A DNA stretch of 64,000 bases, from NCBI GenBank assembly GCA_030248135.1, contig JASANC010002569.1:62001-126000 (forward strand), written 5' to 3'. The notes below the pieces were generated by a model, which searched no databases, was not told where the DNA came from, and saw only the letters and a list, made by a program, of their open reading frames with translations. Numbering within the stretch: the first letter of the stretch is position 1; each line of letters begins with the position of its first letter. This document shows positions 22,106 to 33,277 of this stretch, in pieces. The translations under genes and the position numbers were made by a program. Source of the stretch: Theristus sp. LFF4_11. Its lineage: Eukaryota > Nematoda > Chromadorea > Monhysterida > Xyalidae.

Positions 22106-22664
22106 AAAAGGAGATTGGTAGAAGAACAATTAACAGCATATTCAGAATATATGTAACAAAATATAATACAACCAAAAATATAATGGCGAAAACCGAGCCA
22201 TGGTCGTTAAAACTGCAAGCAACCTAGTCCTCGAAAGCGACTAGCATAGCGCTCGTATAAAACGTTTCCCTTCTCAGCTATCTCCACACACTGAGTTACA
22301 AGGAGTAGGTCAAAATATGGCAAGGTAGGTCATTCCATGGCAGCGACAAGTTGCCATAGAATGATTGGGGGGTGAAAATATGGCGGGGGTCAAAATATGG
22401 CATGACACCGGCATCCGTTTGCCGCTTCGCTCGCGTATTGGCATGATAATTCAAGTCTCAGATCGTATCAAAAGACCACTGATGAAACTATTTGGGCGCC
22501 GTTGTAATTAAGAAAACACGTGTCTCAACAGTCTTTGTGTGGTCAATATCGGTTGGTTAAAACCATACCAAAAAACGCGCGAAACTGTGCAGTTCGATTA
22601 TTGTTTTTTTTCGAAAAATTTTGCGTCCCTCTCCAAAGCGATCCTCCTTCGAAACAAGGTCACC

Positions 22665-23977
22665 ATGCAGCTACTGTCCGTGCTCCAGTTGTCGTCCGTC
22701 ATCATGATGCCCCACGCAGCACAGGCGCTGAAGTGCTACGCCTGCGAGGACTGTGCAACACCGAAGAACCTGGTGGACTGCGAGGCTGTGGCGAAACAAG
22801 CGAAAGAGCAACTGGAAGCGGCGGCTAACTTTGGTTTTTCGGTACCTGCCGATGCCAATTCATTAATCGGCACCGATGCGTGCATTAAAGTAAGGACGCA
22901 ACACTTTTGTGCATGTGTAACATTCTAGCTTGAAAACAGAGTGCATTCGGTTGTAGAGCACACAGTGCTGTTGCACAGTCGCAGACAAACATACGCGCGC
23001 ACAGATATTGCACACCATGTGCTGTTGTTGTGGTGCGTGTACGGAATGGCCGAGGCATTTTTTCAGCGGGCTAGAAGCGCGCGCGCGAAGTTTGAATGAA
23101 AGAAAAAAGACGTTCAGAAAACCAATGTTTATGTATCAAATTTGAATGGATTTTTTTGAAACGTGTTTTTTGACTGCATTGTTTCCTTTAAATATCATGT
23201 TTTTAGCAACTTAGCAAAAGACAAAGAGTATTCTTCGCCACAAATAAGGTGCTTGATTTCCCGACCATATCCGATTCCGGTACATTATTCCCCAATTCAA
23301 AGTTTCGCGAGCTCTATGTTCTGCTAAAAATGACAGGTTTAAAGAAATGAACTGTGATTGATTTGTCGTTCTGTTCATTGTTTCTCTATTGCACACACGA
23401 TCGGGAAATAACTTGGCATTCTTGAAACTCCTAGTCTAGTCTACATTCACCATTCCGTAATTTTTAGTTTGTTAAAGACGGCAAGACTGGACGTTCCTGC
23501 GTTTCTAAGAAAACGTGCGGTGACTTAGCGGGTGGGTTGAATAGCTGCAAGGGCGACAGCTGTTGTTGCACGACAGACGGGTGCAACGGCAATGGCAAGA
23601 CCAAGAGCGACAACAACAACGAAGACAAGAACAACAACAACAACAACCAAGACAAGAACAACAACAACAACAACCAAGACAAGAACAACAACAACAACAA
23701 CAACCAAGACAAGAACAACAACAACAACAACCAAGACAAGAACAAGAACAACAACACCAAGAACAACAACACCAACAAGAACAACAGCAACAACAAGAAC
23801 AACAAGAACACCAACAACACCAACACCAACAACAACAACAACGACGACGACGACGACGAAAACGGCGAAAATGACGACAACAACAAAAACAGAAACCACA
23901 CGGCGAGCAAGCTGCAGCCTCCATTGGTCGCTCTGTTACTGACGGCCGTGCTGAGCTTCATTGGGCAGTTCTACTGA
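22665..23977 (+). CDS. Ly6/three-finger-type GPI-anchored surface protein with Asn-rich linker
   Basis: Two exons, 22665-22889 and 23468-23977, phase 0; 244 aa. Signal peptide MQLLSVLQLSSVIMMPHAAQA, then mature LKCYACEDC, the usual LxCYxC opening of Ly6/uPAR domains. The Cys-rich domain closes with CCCTTDGCNG, the conserved CC-x(3-4)-D-x-CN end of the fold. It is followed by about 100 residues built almost only of Asn, Gln, Lys, Asp and Thr (AAC/AAG/CAA/GAC repeats). The end, LQPPLVALLLTAVLSFIGQFY, is a hydrophobic tail typical of a GPI-attachment signal. Family members are extracellular, lipid-anchored ligands or modulators; the target cannot be read here. The long Asn-rich stalk is unusual and probably length-variable. 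The intron contains a transposon-like unit (23039-23460) ending eight bases before exon 2. Confidence 0.85.
23039..23460. mobile_element. TACGGAATGGCCGA inverted-repeat element, copy 1
   Basis: Left end GTACGGAATGGCCGA and right end ATTCCGTA are short inverted repeats. The interior block AGAAAAAAGACGTTCAGAAA is shared with the element at 49338-49600. It lies in the intron of the Ly6-like gene, with its right end only eight bases from the splice acceptor's exon, so it may supply part of the acceptor region (inference). Confidence 0.45.
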
Positions 23978-24456
23978 TTTTGTGATTCTGTTCAGAAAAA
24001 AAACAGACACATCCACGCACGTTTTATTGCGTAACACAGCAAATCAGGCGTTCAATCTGGTCTCACGCAAAAAAGAATGTCAAAGCGCGCACCAAAACAT
24101 GTGCCAATACATTGTATCTTAGTTCATACCATGCCCATTTTCATGCAAAATTTCGTGCCATTCGTGAGCACATTTTCAAATTGGAACCTTTTTTTGGTTC
24201 ACCCTTTTTTTGTGGAACACATATTTCTATGAAAATGGGCATGGCATAAACAGTAGCACACGTTTTGAGCGTGTTTATGGATAAAAATTTTAAAATCAAT
24301 GAGTACACAGTGGTCGATTGTCACCAAATCCAGCGGTTTCCCCAAACAGCCGTGTGTCTGATTTGTTTCTCCGTGATCGATTAACTTACTGGTATCAGTG
24401 CCAAACTTTCTGGACTTCGTTGCGTTGCGCAAACGCAAATCATTGAACATGTGAAC
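23978..24456. other. 3' flank of the Ly6-like gene, no gene seen
   Basis: AT-rich. A pair of inverted words (ACCATGCCCATTTTCAT near 24127 and ATGAAAATGGGCATGGCAT near 24229) could form a hairpin with a loop of roughly 80 bases. TTGGAACCTTTTTTTGGTTCACCC at about 24182 resembles a mariner-type terminal repeat fragment. Confidence 0.4.
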
Positions 24457-24639
24457 TACAGTCGAACTCTAATTTATAGGGAATGAGCTGATTCGTTGGT
24501 GAACACAGTATACATACATAGTACATGCTTTATGTGCAAACCAAACTCCACCCCCACAGCAACGCCTGCACAGAAAGTAATGCATACCGTAATGACCAAC
24601 TAATCAGCTGATTCCCTATAATTTTGAGTTCGACTATAG
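24457..24639. mobile_element. CCAAT-bearing MITE family B, copy 2
   Basis: Ends CTACAGTCGAACTCTAATTT and AATTTTGAGTTCGACTATAG are inverted repeats. Interior arms carry ATAGGGAATGAGCTGATTCG and ATCAGCTGATTCCCTAT. The best-matching sibling is at 39321-39499. Confidence 0.65.
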
Positions 24640-24687
24640 TATTCTGATTTCACTGCGTTTGTGTTCACTGGTCTTTTATGAAATCTA

Positions 24688-25305
24688 CAGTGGCGGCCAA
24701 AAGTGTTGGAACGCTGCGCGCATGTTTGCGCGTGTGTTGCGCGTGTGTTGCATCAGCCGTACAAACGCTATAAAAGAATCCCATGCTAATTTTTTTTGTT
24801 TTTTAGACCACTGAGTGTATCTAGTACACTATTCGCAGGTTTTTTTTCACTGAAGCATACATTTATTTGACAAATACCGAACATTACAACACACCTCCAT
24901 TTGGCAGTAAAACTGTTTCAAAATTATTTGGCAAGAAAATATAGCGGAATAAACTACACAACCCGACTGGAACCCGAAACATGAACGCAATACCCGTCTG
25001 TTAGATAATTCAAACACAATCAAACGCTAATACTTCGTAGAATAGTTTTCTTGCCAATGATTTTGAATCAGTTTTACTGCCAGTCATATGCAATGGATGT
25101 GTGTTCTAATGTTCGGTATTTGACAAATAAATGTATGCTTCAGTGAAAAAAACCTGCGAATAGTGTACTAGATACACTCAGTGGTCTAAAAAACAAAAAA
25201 AATTAGCATGGGATTCTTTTATAGCGTTTGTACGGCTGATGCAACACACGCGCAATACACGGCTCACGCACGCGCGCAGCGTTCCAACACTTTTGGCCGC
25301 CACTG
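24688..25305. mobile_element. Tc1/mariner-type fold-back element (long inverted repeat)
   Basis: Ends CAGTGGCGGCCAAAAGTGTT and its complement AACACTTTTGGCCGCCACTG, flanked by TA on both sides. The arms match over about 280 bases each (shared TGCATCAGCCGTACAAACGC, GAATCCCATGCTAATTTTTT, GTATCTAGTACACTATTCGC), so nearly the whole element is one palindrome with a small centre near 24990. No transposase. The termini are of the Tc1/mariner kind. Confidence 0.78.
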
Positions 25306-25309
25306 TATA

Positions 25310-26230
25310 CAGGGTGGGCCAAAAAAAGGTTCCATTTTCAAACTGCTGTCACTGGCTGGTGTTTCAATATTATGAGCTGAAATTTTCAGCATTGATAAAA
25401 CATGTGATGCCATTTTTCTGACAAAATTTTTATCCAGTTTGGTCAAGTAGATTCAGTTTTACAGCGCAATGTTTAAAAATTCCCAAATTTTCAAAAAAAA
25501 ACGGATTTTTAACCAAGAATTTCACAACGAATCATTGCTCATAGACATCCAAATTATTATCAAGGTTTGTCGTCCGGCAGCGGCTGGATTGAATTTTACG
25601 CGAAACTGGCGAGTCACTGCAGAAAAACTTTCAGATTGCTCCCACCAGATAGCACACCAGACCCGTTGTTCTGCTGTCCACTTAACCATGACGAAACTGC
25701 AGAAAACTGAAACTAAAACACTGTTTTTATTCAAACCGCAGAAAATTTTTTTAAAAGAAACAAATTAACAGACAGAGCAACACAGAAAACAAAAAATCAA
25801 CTGAACAATTCTTTCTGTCGCAGTCGCATGGCTGCTGACTCGAGTCCGTTGTGAAACATCCGAATTTCGCTCGAGGTGCTCAAATGCAATTTAAGTGTGA
25901 AAGAGTGAAACCTTTCCACCCTGAGCGCATGATTTGAACTATCACGGGTATCCAAAAAGACCCATTTGTCACCTTTGCAACAGTTTCAAAATTGAATCAC
26001 GCATCTTGATACTATTTTTTTCTTGCACTCATTACAGTCAATTTGTTGATTTTTCGAGCTTTTTAGAAAATTTGCCACAGTGAGCGCTAGGAATTGTATA
26101 TCGGAAAAACATTTTTGTCAGTAAAATGGCAACACATGTTTTATCAGTGCTGAAAATTTCAGCTCATAATATTGAAACACTAGCCAGTGACAGCAGTTTG
26201 AAAATGGAACCTTTTTTTTGGCCCACCCTG
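25310..26230 (-). mobile_element. mariner-type element with N-terminal transposase remnant, copy 1
   Basis: Perfect-looking inverted ends CAGGGTGGGCCAAAAAAAGG / CCTTTTTTTTGGCCCACCCTG, flanked by TA; 921 bp. The inverted arms extend about 100 bases. On the minus strand an ORF from 25689 to 25522 begins MVKWTAEQRVWCAIWWEQ and continues SFSAVTRQF, resembling the helix-turn-helix start of mariner-like transposases, then ends. No catalytic domain is present, so it is a deletion derivative. It sits directly against the 24688-25305 element, separated only by TATA. A second copy is at 34593-35505. Confidence 0.78.
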
Positions 26231-26750
26231 TATATAAATTGTGTCAATAAATTGTGTGGAACAAGTGAAGAAAACTAAGGCACATATCTTTACTAACCTT
26301 TTTTGACCAAGGAAAATAGACAAAAAAATACTTTTTTTCCTGTCGATTCTGCAGAACAGAAAAAAATGTTGCATCAAATGTCGAATGAAAAAGTGCATAA
26401 ACAAAACCGTGAACTCTGAGTTTTTTGGCATCTCGCTCTTGTGCTAAGAAACCGGAGGTTGCCACGGCAGGCCTTTTTTGGCCACGGTACGGTTACGGTT
26501 TTGAGACTCGAGTTTTTTCATGGTTTCGGTACAATACAATGGAAAGTTTGAAAATTTCAACGGTATGGTTTCGGTAAGGTTTGGTCACTTTTCGGGTGGT
26601 TACGGTACGGTAAACAAATTGCCGTACCGCCCGCGGTTTACGGTAATTTGCGGTAACCGTGTCAGCTGTACACTAGAACTCATTCCGCCAGTCAGTTTCA
26701 AAGCACCCAGTGTACAGGCCGGACTACACGAGTTTCTCTTTTTTTGTTTT
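26231..26750. other. spacer with CGGTTACGGT-type repeats
   Basis: From about 26465 to 26665 the sequence is built of loosely repeated GGTTTCGGT, GGTTACGGTACGG and complementary words, with internal inverted symmetry (GGTTACGGTACGGTAAAC ... TTTACGGTAATTTGCGGT). Similar ACCGAAAC-rich sequence in the other orientation lies at 36040-36210. No gene seen. Confidence 0.45.
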
Positions 26751-27125
26751 TGGACCGATTTCGCCAATTTCCACGACCGATTCGCCCTAAATCGTCACGA
26801 TTTTAGTTATTTAACTGCTATTCCTTTAATTTTTTTTAAATAAAGGTTAAATTCAAATTCTCCGTTGTTGGTTACCCCTAGAAACTGTTTGATTTGTCAA
26901 ATAACGGTTTGTTTCATGCACAGAAAGCGCAAACACTTCAAAATAAGCATTTTCCGTAATGTTGTGCAAAAAAGCTAAATTTGAGCCTTGGGAAGCATCA
27001 GAAAAAAATGAATATGAAATTTAAAAATCCCGAAGATTTTTACCTTAGGAAGCGTTTTTATCATGACAGTCAGAATTTTCTTTATATCACTAAAACTGCG
27101 TTCAAATTTGATGACATAGCCAATA
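26751..27125 (+). repeat. dispersed repeat family E, copy 2
   Basis: Matches 21449-22105 but lacks its central 280 bases, so one copy has an insertion or the other a deletion. Shared blocks include GTTACCCCTAGAAACTG and TAAGCATTTTCCGTAATG. Confidence 0.65.
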
Positions 27126-27631
27126 AAAGGGTAAACAAGAATAATTTTTTTCACTTTCAGAATCGATAAATGTAATATTATCTTTCATTTTGGTCCCGGT
27201 TCTCTATGCCTTTGCACACAGGGACAGGAAAAACGTTTCAAGAATCCGCGGGAATTCAAAATTGGGTTACGGTAGCTGACGAAAGACGTCGGATGACGTC
27301 ATGCGTCTGGTTTGGTGTCCGGCTTTTCCCCAACGCGTGAAACTTTTGTGCACGCGGTCTTCCTGTAACGATAATACGCACACAGCATGTGTGTAGAACA
27401 TCACGAAAAAATTTCTCGTGCACACAGCGTATCGTATTGTCTACCTTTGTGCCGCAGAAAAAATTCTCAGCTCTCTTCATGCTCACAGAGCGAGGCAAAA
27501 CTATTTTGAAATTTTGCGCTGATATTTCATCAAAAGCAACATATCCTCTCGCCCGCTTTTTTTTCACTTTGTCTTTTTTCATTCAAAACAAAACGCGTTC
27601 CTTTGAATAAGAGATTTCACAGAGTTTCATC

Positions 27632-28990
27632 ATGACGACAAACTCAGTTACTAGCTCTCTGAAACTCCAATCAGCCTCCACGTTACTGCTGATGCGAGTC
27701 ACCGTTGCTGCTGATGGATGCCGTCAGCCTGCCAACTGCACACAATGGTGCGAGCAGCAAGCGGTCTGTTTGAAGGGGTTGTACTCGAAATTTTAGATTC
27801 AAAAATGCCAAAATAAAACCGAATAACTCTTTAGTGAAAATACATCGGTGAAAATGTGGAAAAAAACGGTGAAAAAACGCAATTTGCGAACGCTCTCAAA
27901 GATTGATTCTCTTCATTATTATCGGTTCGCACGCAACGCTGATGAAAGCGGCATTCATCAAGCAGTATTTAGTGACGCGTAGGTGTGTAAAACATAGCTA
28001 CATTGTACGCGGTCACTAAATACTACTTCATGAATGCCCCTGAAGTATGGAAACGCTCTGAGTGGGCCCCGTTGCTCAAGTTCGCGTGCATCGATCGCTG
28101 TGACTGGTCGCATCATGTTGGCCGAATAAATCGAAAATTCAGAAATACTGAGTGGTGTAACCGACATTCGTTGATGAAAACAATTCCAAAAATGCCAACC
28201 ATAAAACCGGAGCTGTGTTGCGCTGCAGAGCTGCGCGGACGACTTACAGCTGTGGCTAACTGCAGTGTGCGTTCAGCTGGCTGCCAACCTACTGCTGGCT
28301 GCGGTGCTCGGTGCGATGCGCTTGCACGCGCGCAAACGTGACGCGCGACCGAAACTGCAGCTGCAACAGCTGCAGAACACCGTTCGTGAATGCACGCAAC
28401 GCGTGTTATTCCAATCGTACGGATATCAGATAGCAGACTATCGATCGAGTTTATTTTCGAGTTTCAAAGAAATTCCTTCAGACCGATCTTTGAATTATGG
28501 GGAATCAATCATACCTTATTGGTTTGGTGATCGAGTGATGAATATGCTTTCTGTGCATGACAGACTCCGCCCCAACAGAAATCATGCATCACGTGATCAC
28601 CAACCAATCAGCTGATCGCCTATAAAATGGTTTGACTGTATTTTAAAATTTGTTTGAACGCTCTGGATTTCCAAGAAGTTACAAACAAACTGTATCATAA
28701 AAACAGAACAAGAATCACACTTTCTTGCATAGATTCGTCGCTATATTCAAGAGGAGATGAAACACGATGCGGACAGGTTGCACGTGAACATCACTGATCG
28801 ACTTCCAACCGACACACAAAAACGCGAGAAAATCTTCGACTGTCGCGAGGTGCGGCGTGTGTGCGTACTGCGGTTGTTGCTTCTCGTAAACAAAGCCAGC
28901 AATTATTGGTTGCAATTTTTCCGGTGTTCGCTGATTGGTCAAGTGTGGTCCGTGGGCAAAAAGTTGTATTGTTTCGGTCCGACACACTGA
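27632..28990 (+). CDS. small Cys-rich type I membrane protein (unrecognised)
   Basis: Three coding pieces fit together. Exon 1 from ATG at 27632 encodes MTTNSVTSSLKLQSASTLLL, then a Cys-rich stretch (DGCRQPANCTQWCEQQAVCLKG). If not spliced at GGG|gttgta, it stops at 27796. Exon 2 (28229-28402) reads SCADDLQLWLTAVCVQLAA and continues as a membrane helix ending MRLHARKRDARPK, a positive inside flank. Exon 3 (28733-28849) reads IRRYIQEEMKHDADRLHVN ... REKIFDCRE and either splices on at GAG|gtgcgg or stops at 28990. Exons 2 and 3 join in phase 0. GC-rich third positions support coding. The first join could also be phase 2 (GGGTT|gtactc to cagag|C), so its exact residues are uncertain. Intron 1 contains a mini-MITE. 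No family recognised. Confidence 0.5.
27949..28040. mobile_element. palindromic mini-MITE family A, copy 2
   Basis: Arms GGCATTCATCAAGCAGTATTT and AAATACTACTTCATGAATGCC flank a loop with AAAACATAGCTACA. It lies inside intron 1 of the gene at 27632-28990. Confidence 0.7.
28480..28640. mobile_element. CCAAT-bearing MITE family B, copy 3 (diverged)
   Basis: Shares CACGTGATCACCAACCAATC and CAGCTGATCGCCTATAA, and GCTTTCTGTGCATG in the middle, with the copy at 39321-39499. The left end is eroded. It lies in intron 2 of the small membrane gene, just before its third exon. Confidence 0.5.
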
Positions 28991-29354
28991 ACGACAAGCG
29001 CATGTTTTGCGGCACATGACGTCATTTCAGTGGGACACGTGTGAAAAAATATGTCATACGCACGTGCACAATGTTTATATGCATGTTAAAACTACACTTG
29101 ACAACTGAAAAAATGGCAGTAAAGCAGAGAAATAAACAGATCCTTTTTCTCTTTTTACCCTGAGACTTTTCCAGGACCACGCACGGCAAACGGTGCATTC
29201 GAAAAATGGCTAAAAATGGCAAATTTGCCACCACTCGCCCTGAGCTTTATGCAGACTACAGTGATTTCGTGGGTTGAAAAATTGTGATTCCAGATTCCTT
29301 TTGTCCAATATATACCAGTCATACTCGATTTTGATTAGTTTTTTGTTTCTAGAA
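28991..29354. other. spacer, truncated family C MITE and no gene
   Basis: 28999-29057 is a reversed fragment of the TGACGTCA-bearing MITE (CATGACGTCATTTCAGTGGGACACGT). The rest is AT-rich without coding features. Confidence 0.45.
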
Positions 29355-29745
29355 TACCGTATTACCCCCAATAAACCCCCATGGGGGATTAATACGTCAG
29401 CGACTTTTAGGGGTGGGGGTTTATTGGTGGGGGGGGGGGGGGATTATTGGTGGGGGGGGGGTTTATTTACAAAAAAATTCTAGGGGTGGGGGTTTGTTGA
29501 AAAATGGCAAAAATACATTGCATGGCAGGCAAGAAAGTCGCAGAAACTTCTACTCTACATAGAAATTTCCTTTTATAACAGCCTTTTGTAATGAAATTAC
29601 TATTAACTCACCCATTTGGTGCCTTTGGTAGCACAATTTCATCATTTTCACTGCAACCAGCCACTGAATTCGCTGGGTATGTGTTTCAAACAGGTCTCCA
29701 ATAATCCTCCATGGGGGATTATTTGTGGGGGGTGGGGGGGGATGG
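29355..29745 (+). mobile_element. C/G-rich inverted-repeat element family D, copy 3
   Basis: Begins TACCGTATTACCCCCAATAA, continues CCCCATGGGGGATTAATACG, and carries the same internal blocks as the copy at 20847-21285. Its right end runs into a long G-rich tract, so its true terminus cannot be seen. Confidence 0.6.
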
Positions 29746-30300
29746 GGGGAGGGGGGGGGGGGGGGGTGTGGGGGGGGGGGGGGGGGGGGGGGGGGGAGGT
29801 TGTTTTTTTTTTTTTTGCGGAAAAAAGTTTTTGTTGGGGGAGGGGGCAAACGACTAAAGTTAGTTTTGCGGGTGTGGTGTTGGGTGGTGTGTTTTTTGTT
29901 GTGTGGGGGGTGGGTGAATTTTTTTTTTTCGTGCTTTTTTTTTGGTCCCCCTGTTGGGTCTTGTTGGTTTTGTCAAAACCTGGGGCGGGAGTTTTTTCCT
30001 TTTACCCAACGATTGTTTGTTTTCCCGCGTATTTTTTATTTTTGGGGAGGTGTTGGGAGCGGGCGCTGTGTGTGGCGCGAGTGGGGGGGGGAGTTGGGGT
30101 TTTTTTTTTTTTTTTTCTTTTGTTTTCTTTTTTTTTTTTTTTTTTGTGTTTTGTTGTTGTTGTTTTTGTTTTTTTTTTTTTGTTTGTTTTTTTTTGTTGT
30201 TTTTTTTTTTTTGTTCGATTTAATGGTTTTTTGGTTGTGGGAATGTTGTTGAATTTTTTTGTCTTTCTTTGTTTTTGTTTTTTTTTCTTGGTTTAAATTT
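29720..30300. other. extreme G/T homopolymer tract (possible assembly artefact)
   Basis: About 580 bases consist almost only of G and T on this strand, with G-runs up to about 30 and T-runs up to about 19, and very few A or C. ORFs through it (Gly or Phe/Val runs) are meaningless. It begins exactly where the G-rich end of the family D element should close. It may be true simple sequence, but the irregular mixture also resembles unpolished or low-quality reads. Confidence 0.75.
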
Positions 30301-31986
30301 CTTTTTGTTTTCGGGATAATATAATAATTGTGGAAAATTGAAAATGAAAAAAAACTGAAATCTCTGGAACAAGTGAAGGCAAAAAGCGAAAATAATCGCG
30401 TGACATTCACCTGCAGGCGGTCATTTATTTACACCCGCTGGCTGGACGCTCGGTCGAGATGCAGTTTGTGTTTTTTTTTCGTTGCGTGAACTTTGAAGTA
30501 AAGTGCTTGACCACACACATGTATCACGACACAAAAACTGCTTTCAAAACGTTTTTTCGGCTTGCACAGAAAATTTTCAGCTTTTTCTGAGGCGAAAGCT
30601 TAGAAAACATGAACATGAACCGATTTGAGATTCATAAGTTTCCAGAGATTTTTCAGAGGTAAGCAGTTACTGTAGGTTATGTTCGAAATCAACAACATAC
30701 ATTGTAAATCAACATATGCGCTCTGCATAGTGGAAACTCATTCCTGAAACTGCCATATTCATGCCTTCATTTCTCATGTCTTTTCATTGCGTCAAAACAA
30801 AACGAAATCCCACTTTTGTATGCATTACATTTCTTAGCCTGTTGAGTGTTACCTCGCTGATTTTAGCTTCCATTCCACGTGCTAAGAAAGCCAAAAATAT
30901 TGGTATCCTTGGAAACATTGAAACTTTAACGTTTGTAGATGCACGATGTTCGTCGTTCTCGCATTTTTTTCTTGAGCTTCTTTTCTTTTCCGGCTTGTGA
31001 GATTGCGTTTTCTTCACACATTGTTGATTTTAGTGACAAATTTCTTTGAAACCTAAAAATACGAACATTTTTTGGTTGATAATGTGATGAGCAGTCCCTC
31101 TGCGTAGTTGCCAACTCTCGTATCTCCCGTCCACTTGCCATAAATTGCCATAAAACATGTTTTTTTTTGTTTTCAAGTCTTTCTACAAAAACGCGCACTG
31201 GTTAGGTAAGCTCAGTGTTGAAGCGAGGAAACAAAAGAAACAACATACACCATAATTAGTTCCCGTTTTATTCTTTAAAAGTAATAGATTTTTTTAGTGC
31301 CGCCAACACGCAAAAATGTAAAAATAGAACGTCACTTCTCCCGCAGAAAAAAAAAGTTTTTTTACGTTAAAAATTGCAACTTGTTTTGTGTTAAAGCAAT
31401 TGGAACCTTGGAAGTTCGTCAGTGCCTGGGTCTCTTGTCCAACCAATTATGTCAATTAGTTCTCTTCACATAGCTAGTATGTTTTTCCGGTTTCACCAGC
31501 CACACACTGAATTACATGTACATGTGCAATATGTAGCAGCATCCGTCTATTCACTGCTTCCTATCGGACAAAAATCATTCAATGCAGTTGTTTCAGCGTT
31601 ATGTTCACAAATGTATCTGGCTCATGCTATTGATAAAAAGTAGTCACTTTGGTATGAAAACTCGCCCCGTACTCCCCCAACGAAATGCAGACGCCTATAC
31701 AGGTTCCATATTATAGCGTTAAAATGCCGAGTTTCTGAAAAATACACATGAACTAATGCGCATTTTTGAATTCTCAATTATGCTTATACAATAGACATTG
31801 GTTCCAAATGGACAAAAAATATCGATTATTGTCAAACAATGCCTCGGTTAATATCGTTTCCAGAATACTATGCCAAAAAAAACAGACTAACTAACATCGG
31901 AAACTGGAACAAAAACTTACTTCGTTACCAATAATTAAAGGATAAACATCGTTAAAAAATTTGCAAACTAACAATCTCCATGTGTA
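30301..31986. other. AT-rich spacer, nothing recognised
   Basis: No ORF with coding composition, no terminal repeats and no RNA gene were found in these 1.7 kb. Confidence 0.45.
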
Positions 31987-33277
31987 ATGATGTCCGACAG
32001 CGCCGAGCAGTATGACACGGACAGTTTTCTTGGGAAATATAAAAATTACTTGATTGTCTGCGCTGGGATTTGTTTGAGCGTATCGAGTTTATTGATTTTA
32101 CTTTATCGATTCTGTCGGAGTAACGACGTGACGTTGGGTGAGTCCAGGTGTTTCGTGCTAACACGATTCATTGGTTGAGATTTCTTGTCCTCAAAAACTA
32201 TTTACTAATGTCGGACCAAAGTTAGTTTGGTACTAAATAGAGGAAACTCAAAGACGTACGTTTGTTGTTGGTTCTTAAGAGACGTTTGTTGAATACTTAA
32301 GAGACTTTCGTTTGGTACTAGACATTCGTTGGGCACTAAGAAGCTTCTGCTGTGCTGGGTAGTTGGGTACTAATACTACATATTATCAAGCTGATATGCG
32401 TTAATTTTGCTTTCACTTTTTCAGATTCGAACGACCAGTCAGAGCGTGAAAGTGTAGCTAAACTGCTCATGGTCGTCAACCAACACAAAGAACAGAAGGC
32501 GTCATCGCCCAAACGTTGCATACGAATTCAGAGACCGAAGTTCAATCTGTCTGCTTCGCTAAGTGCGGCAGCACTCCAAAATCACCACCACAACAACATC
32601 AACTATTGCAACAGCAATACTACGCCCGGAAAAAGTATCAGCTCTAATGACATGATGTTGTGCATGTATCAGCAGTAATGACTGTTTTCGTTGTTTGATG
32701 ATGTTTTTTTGATAGAAAACCGGTTTTTTGGTTGTAAATCTCAAAATCAAAACTTTCCTTGCGTTTCAATTATTATAATAGTGATCGAAGCAGCTGTCCT
32801 TTTAGGACATCAGCTCAGCTTCTGTAAGATTTTTGGTTGTTTTACTGTAGATCACATACACTGTATATTTCCACTTCTTGTCTTTCAAAAGCTTTTGAAT
32901 TGCATTGCATGCGTCGCGCACACACTGACGTTTACTCTGGCCATTTCATATGAGAAGGGTTTCAGATGATTTAGCAAGTCTTTACCACAAATATTCTATT
33001 TTTTGTAATCTTTTTTTTTGGAATTCATTTTTCATCCGAGTATACCACTGCAATTCTGTTCTTCTCCACCGAATATCGCTTAACGCCGCTCATTTTCTAA
33101 AAGCCCGCCTGCTTCAGATCTTTAGCTTTATTTTTATCAGTGTACTTTCGACAGTTACAATACAAAAAAAAGATTCAGCATTTTTTTCATAAACTTACAG
33201 CATCAGACACGGCGTCACCATTCGTGCTGGTGAACCGGCCTCTGGTTGACTTCGAACAGGAGGGCATCGTGCTATGA
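31987..33277 (+). CDS. single-pass membrane protein with alternative C-terminal exons
   Basis: Exon 1 (31987-32137) starts MMSDSAEQYDTDSFLGKYK and has a membrane helix at about residues 21-42 (LIVCAGICLSVSSLLILLY), followed by RFCR. There is no signal peptide, and the acidic N-terminus and basic flank suggest outside-in topology. Exon 2 starts at 32425 (phase 1). Read through, it stops at 32678, giving 134 aa with a His/Asn-rich stretch. Alternatively it splices at 32634 (GGAAAAA|gtatca, phase 1) to exon 3 at 33201-33277, encoding SDTASPFVLVNRPLVDFEQE and a stop. Both versions keep the frame. The third exon has a clean acceptor (aacttacag) and coding-like composition. Family not recognised. 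Confidence 0.62.

Larger units (their letters stand above)
20466..22664. other. repeat-filled spacer between protease and Ly6-like gene
   Basis: No gene recognised. Holds a family D element (20847-21285), a dispersed repeat beginning TGGACCGATTTCGC (21449-22105) and a stretch with words AAAATATGGC (22310-22405). Around 21890-21970 there are several TTAGG-type words (CTTAGGTTAGGATT, GATTTAGGCCAGTTTAGGC), reminiscent of the telomere-like tract at 34.3 kb. Confidence 0.5.

Noticed and set aside
29616..30296. 226-codon and 175-codon Gly/Phe/Val-rich ORFs
   Set aside because: They lie in the G/T tract; any long stretch without A and C lacks most stop codons.
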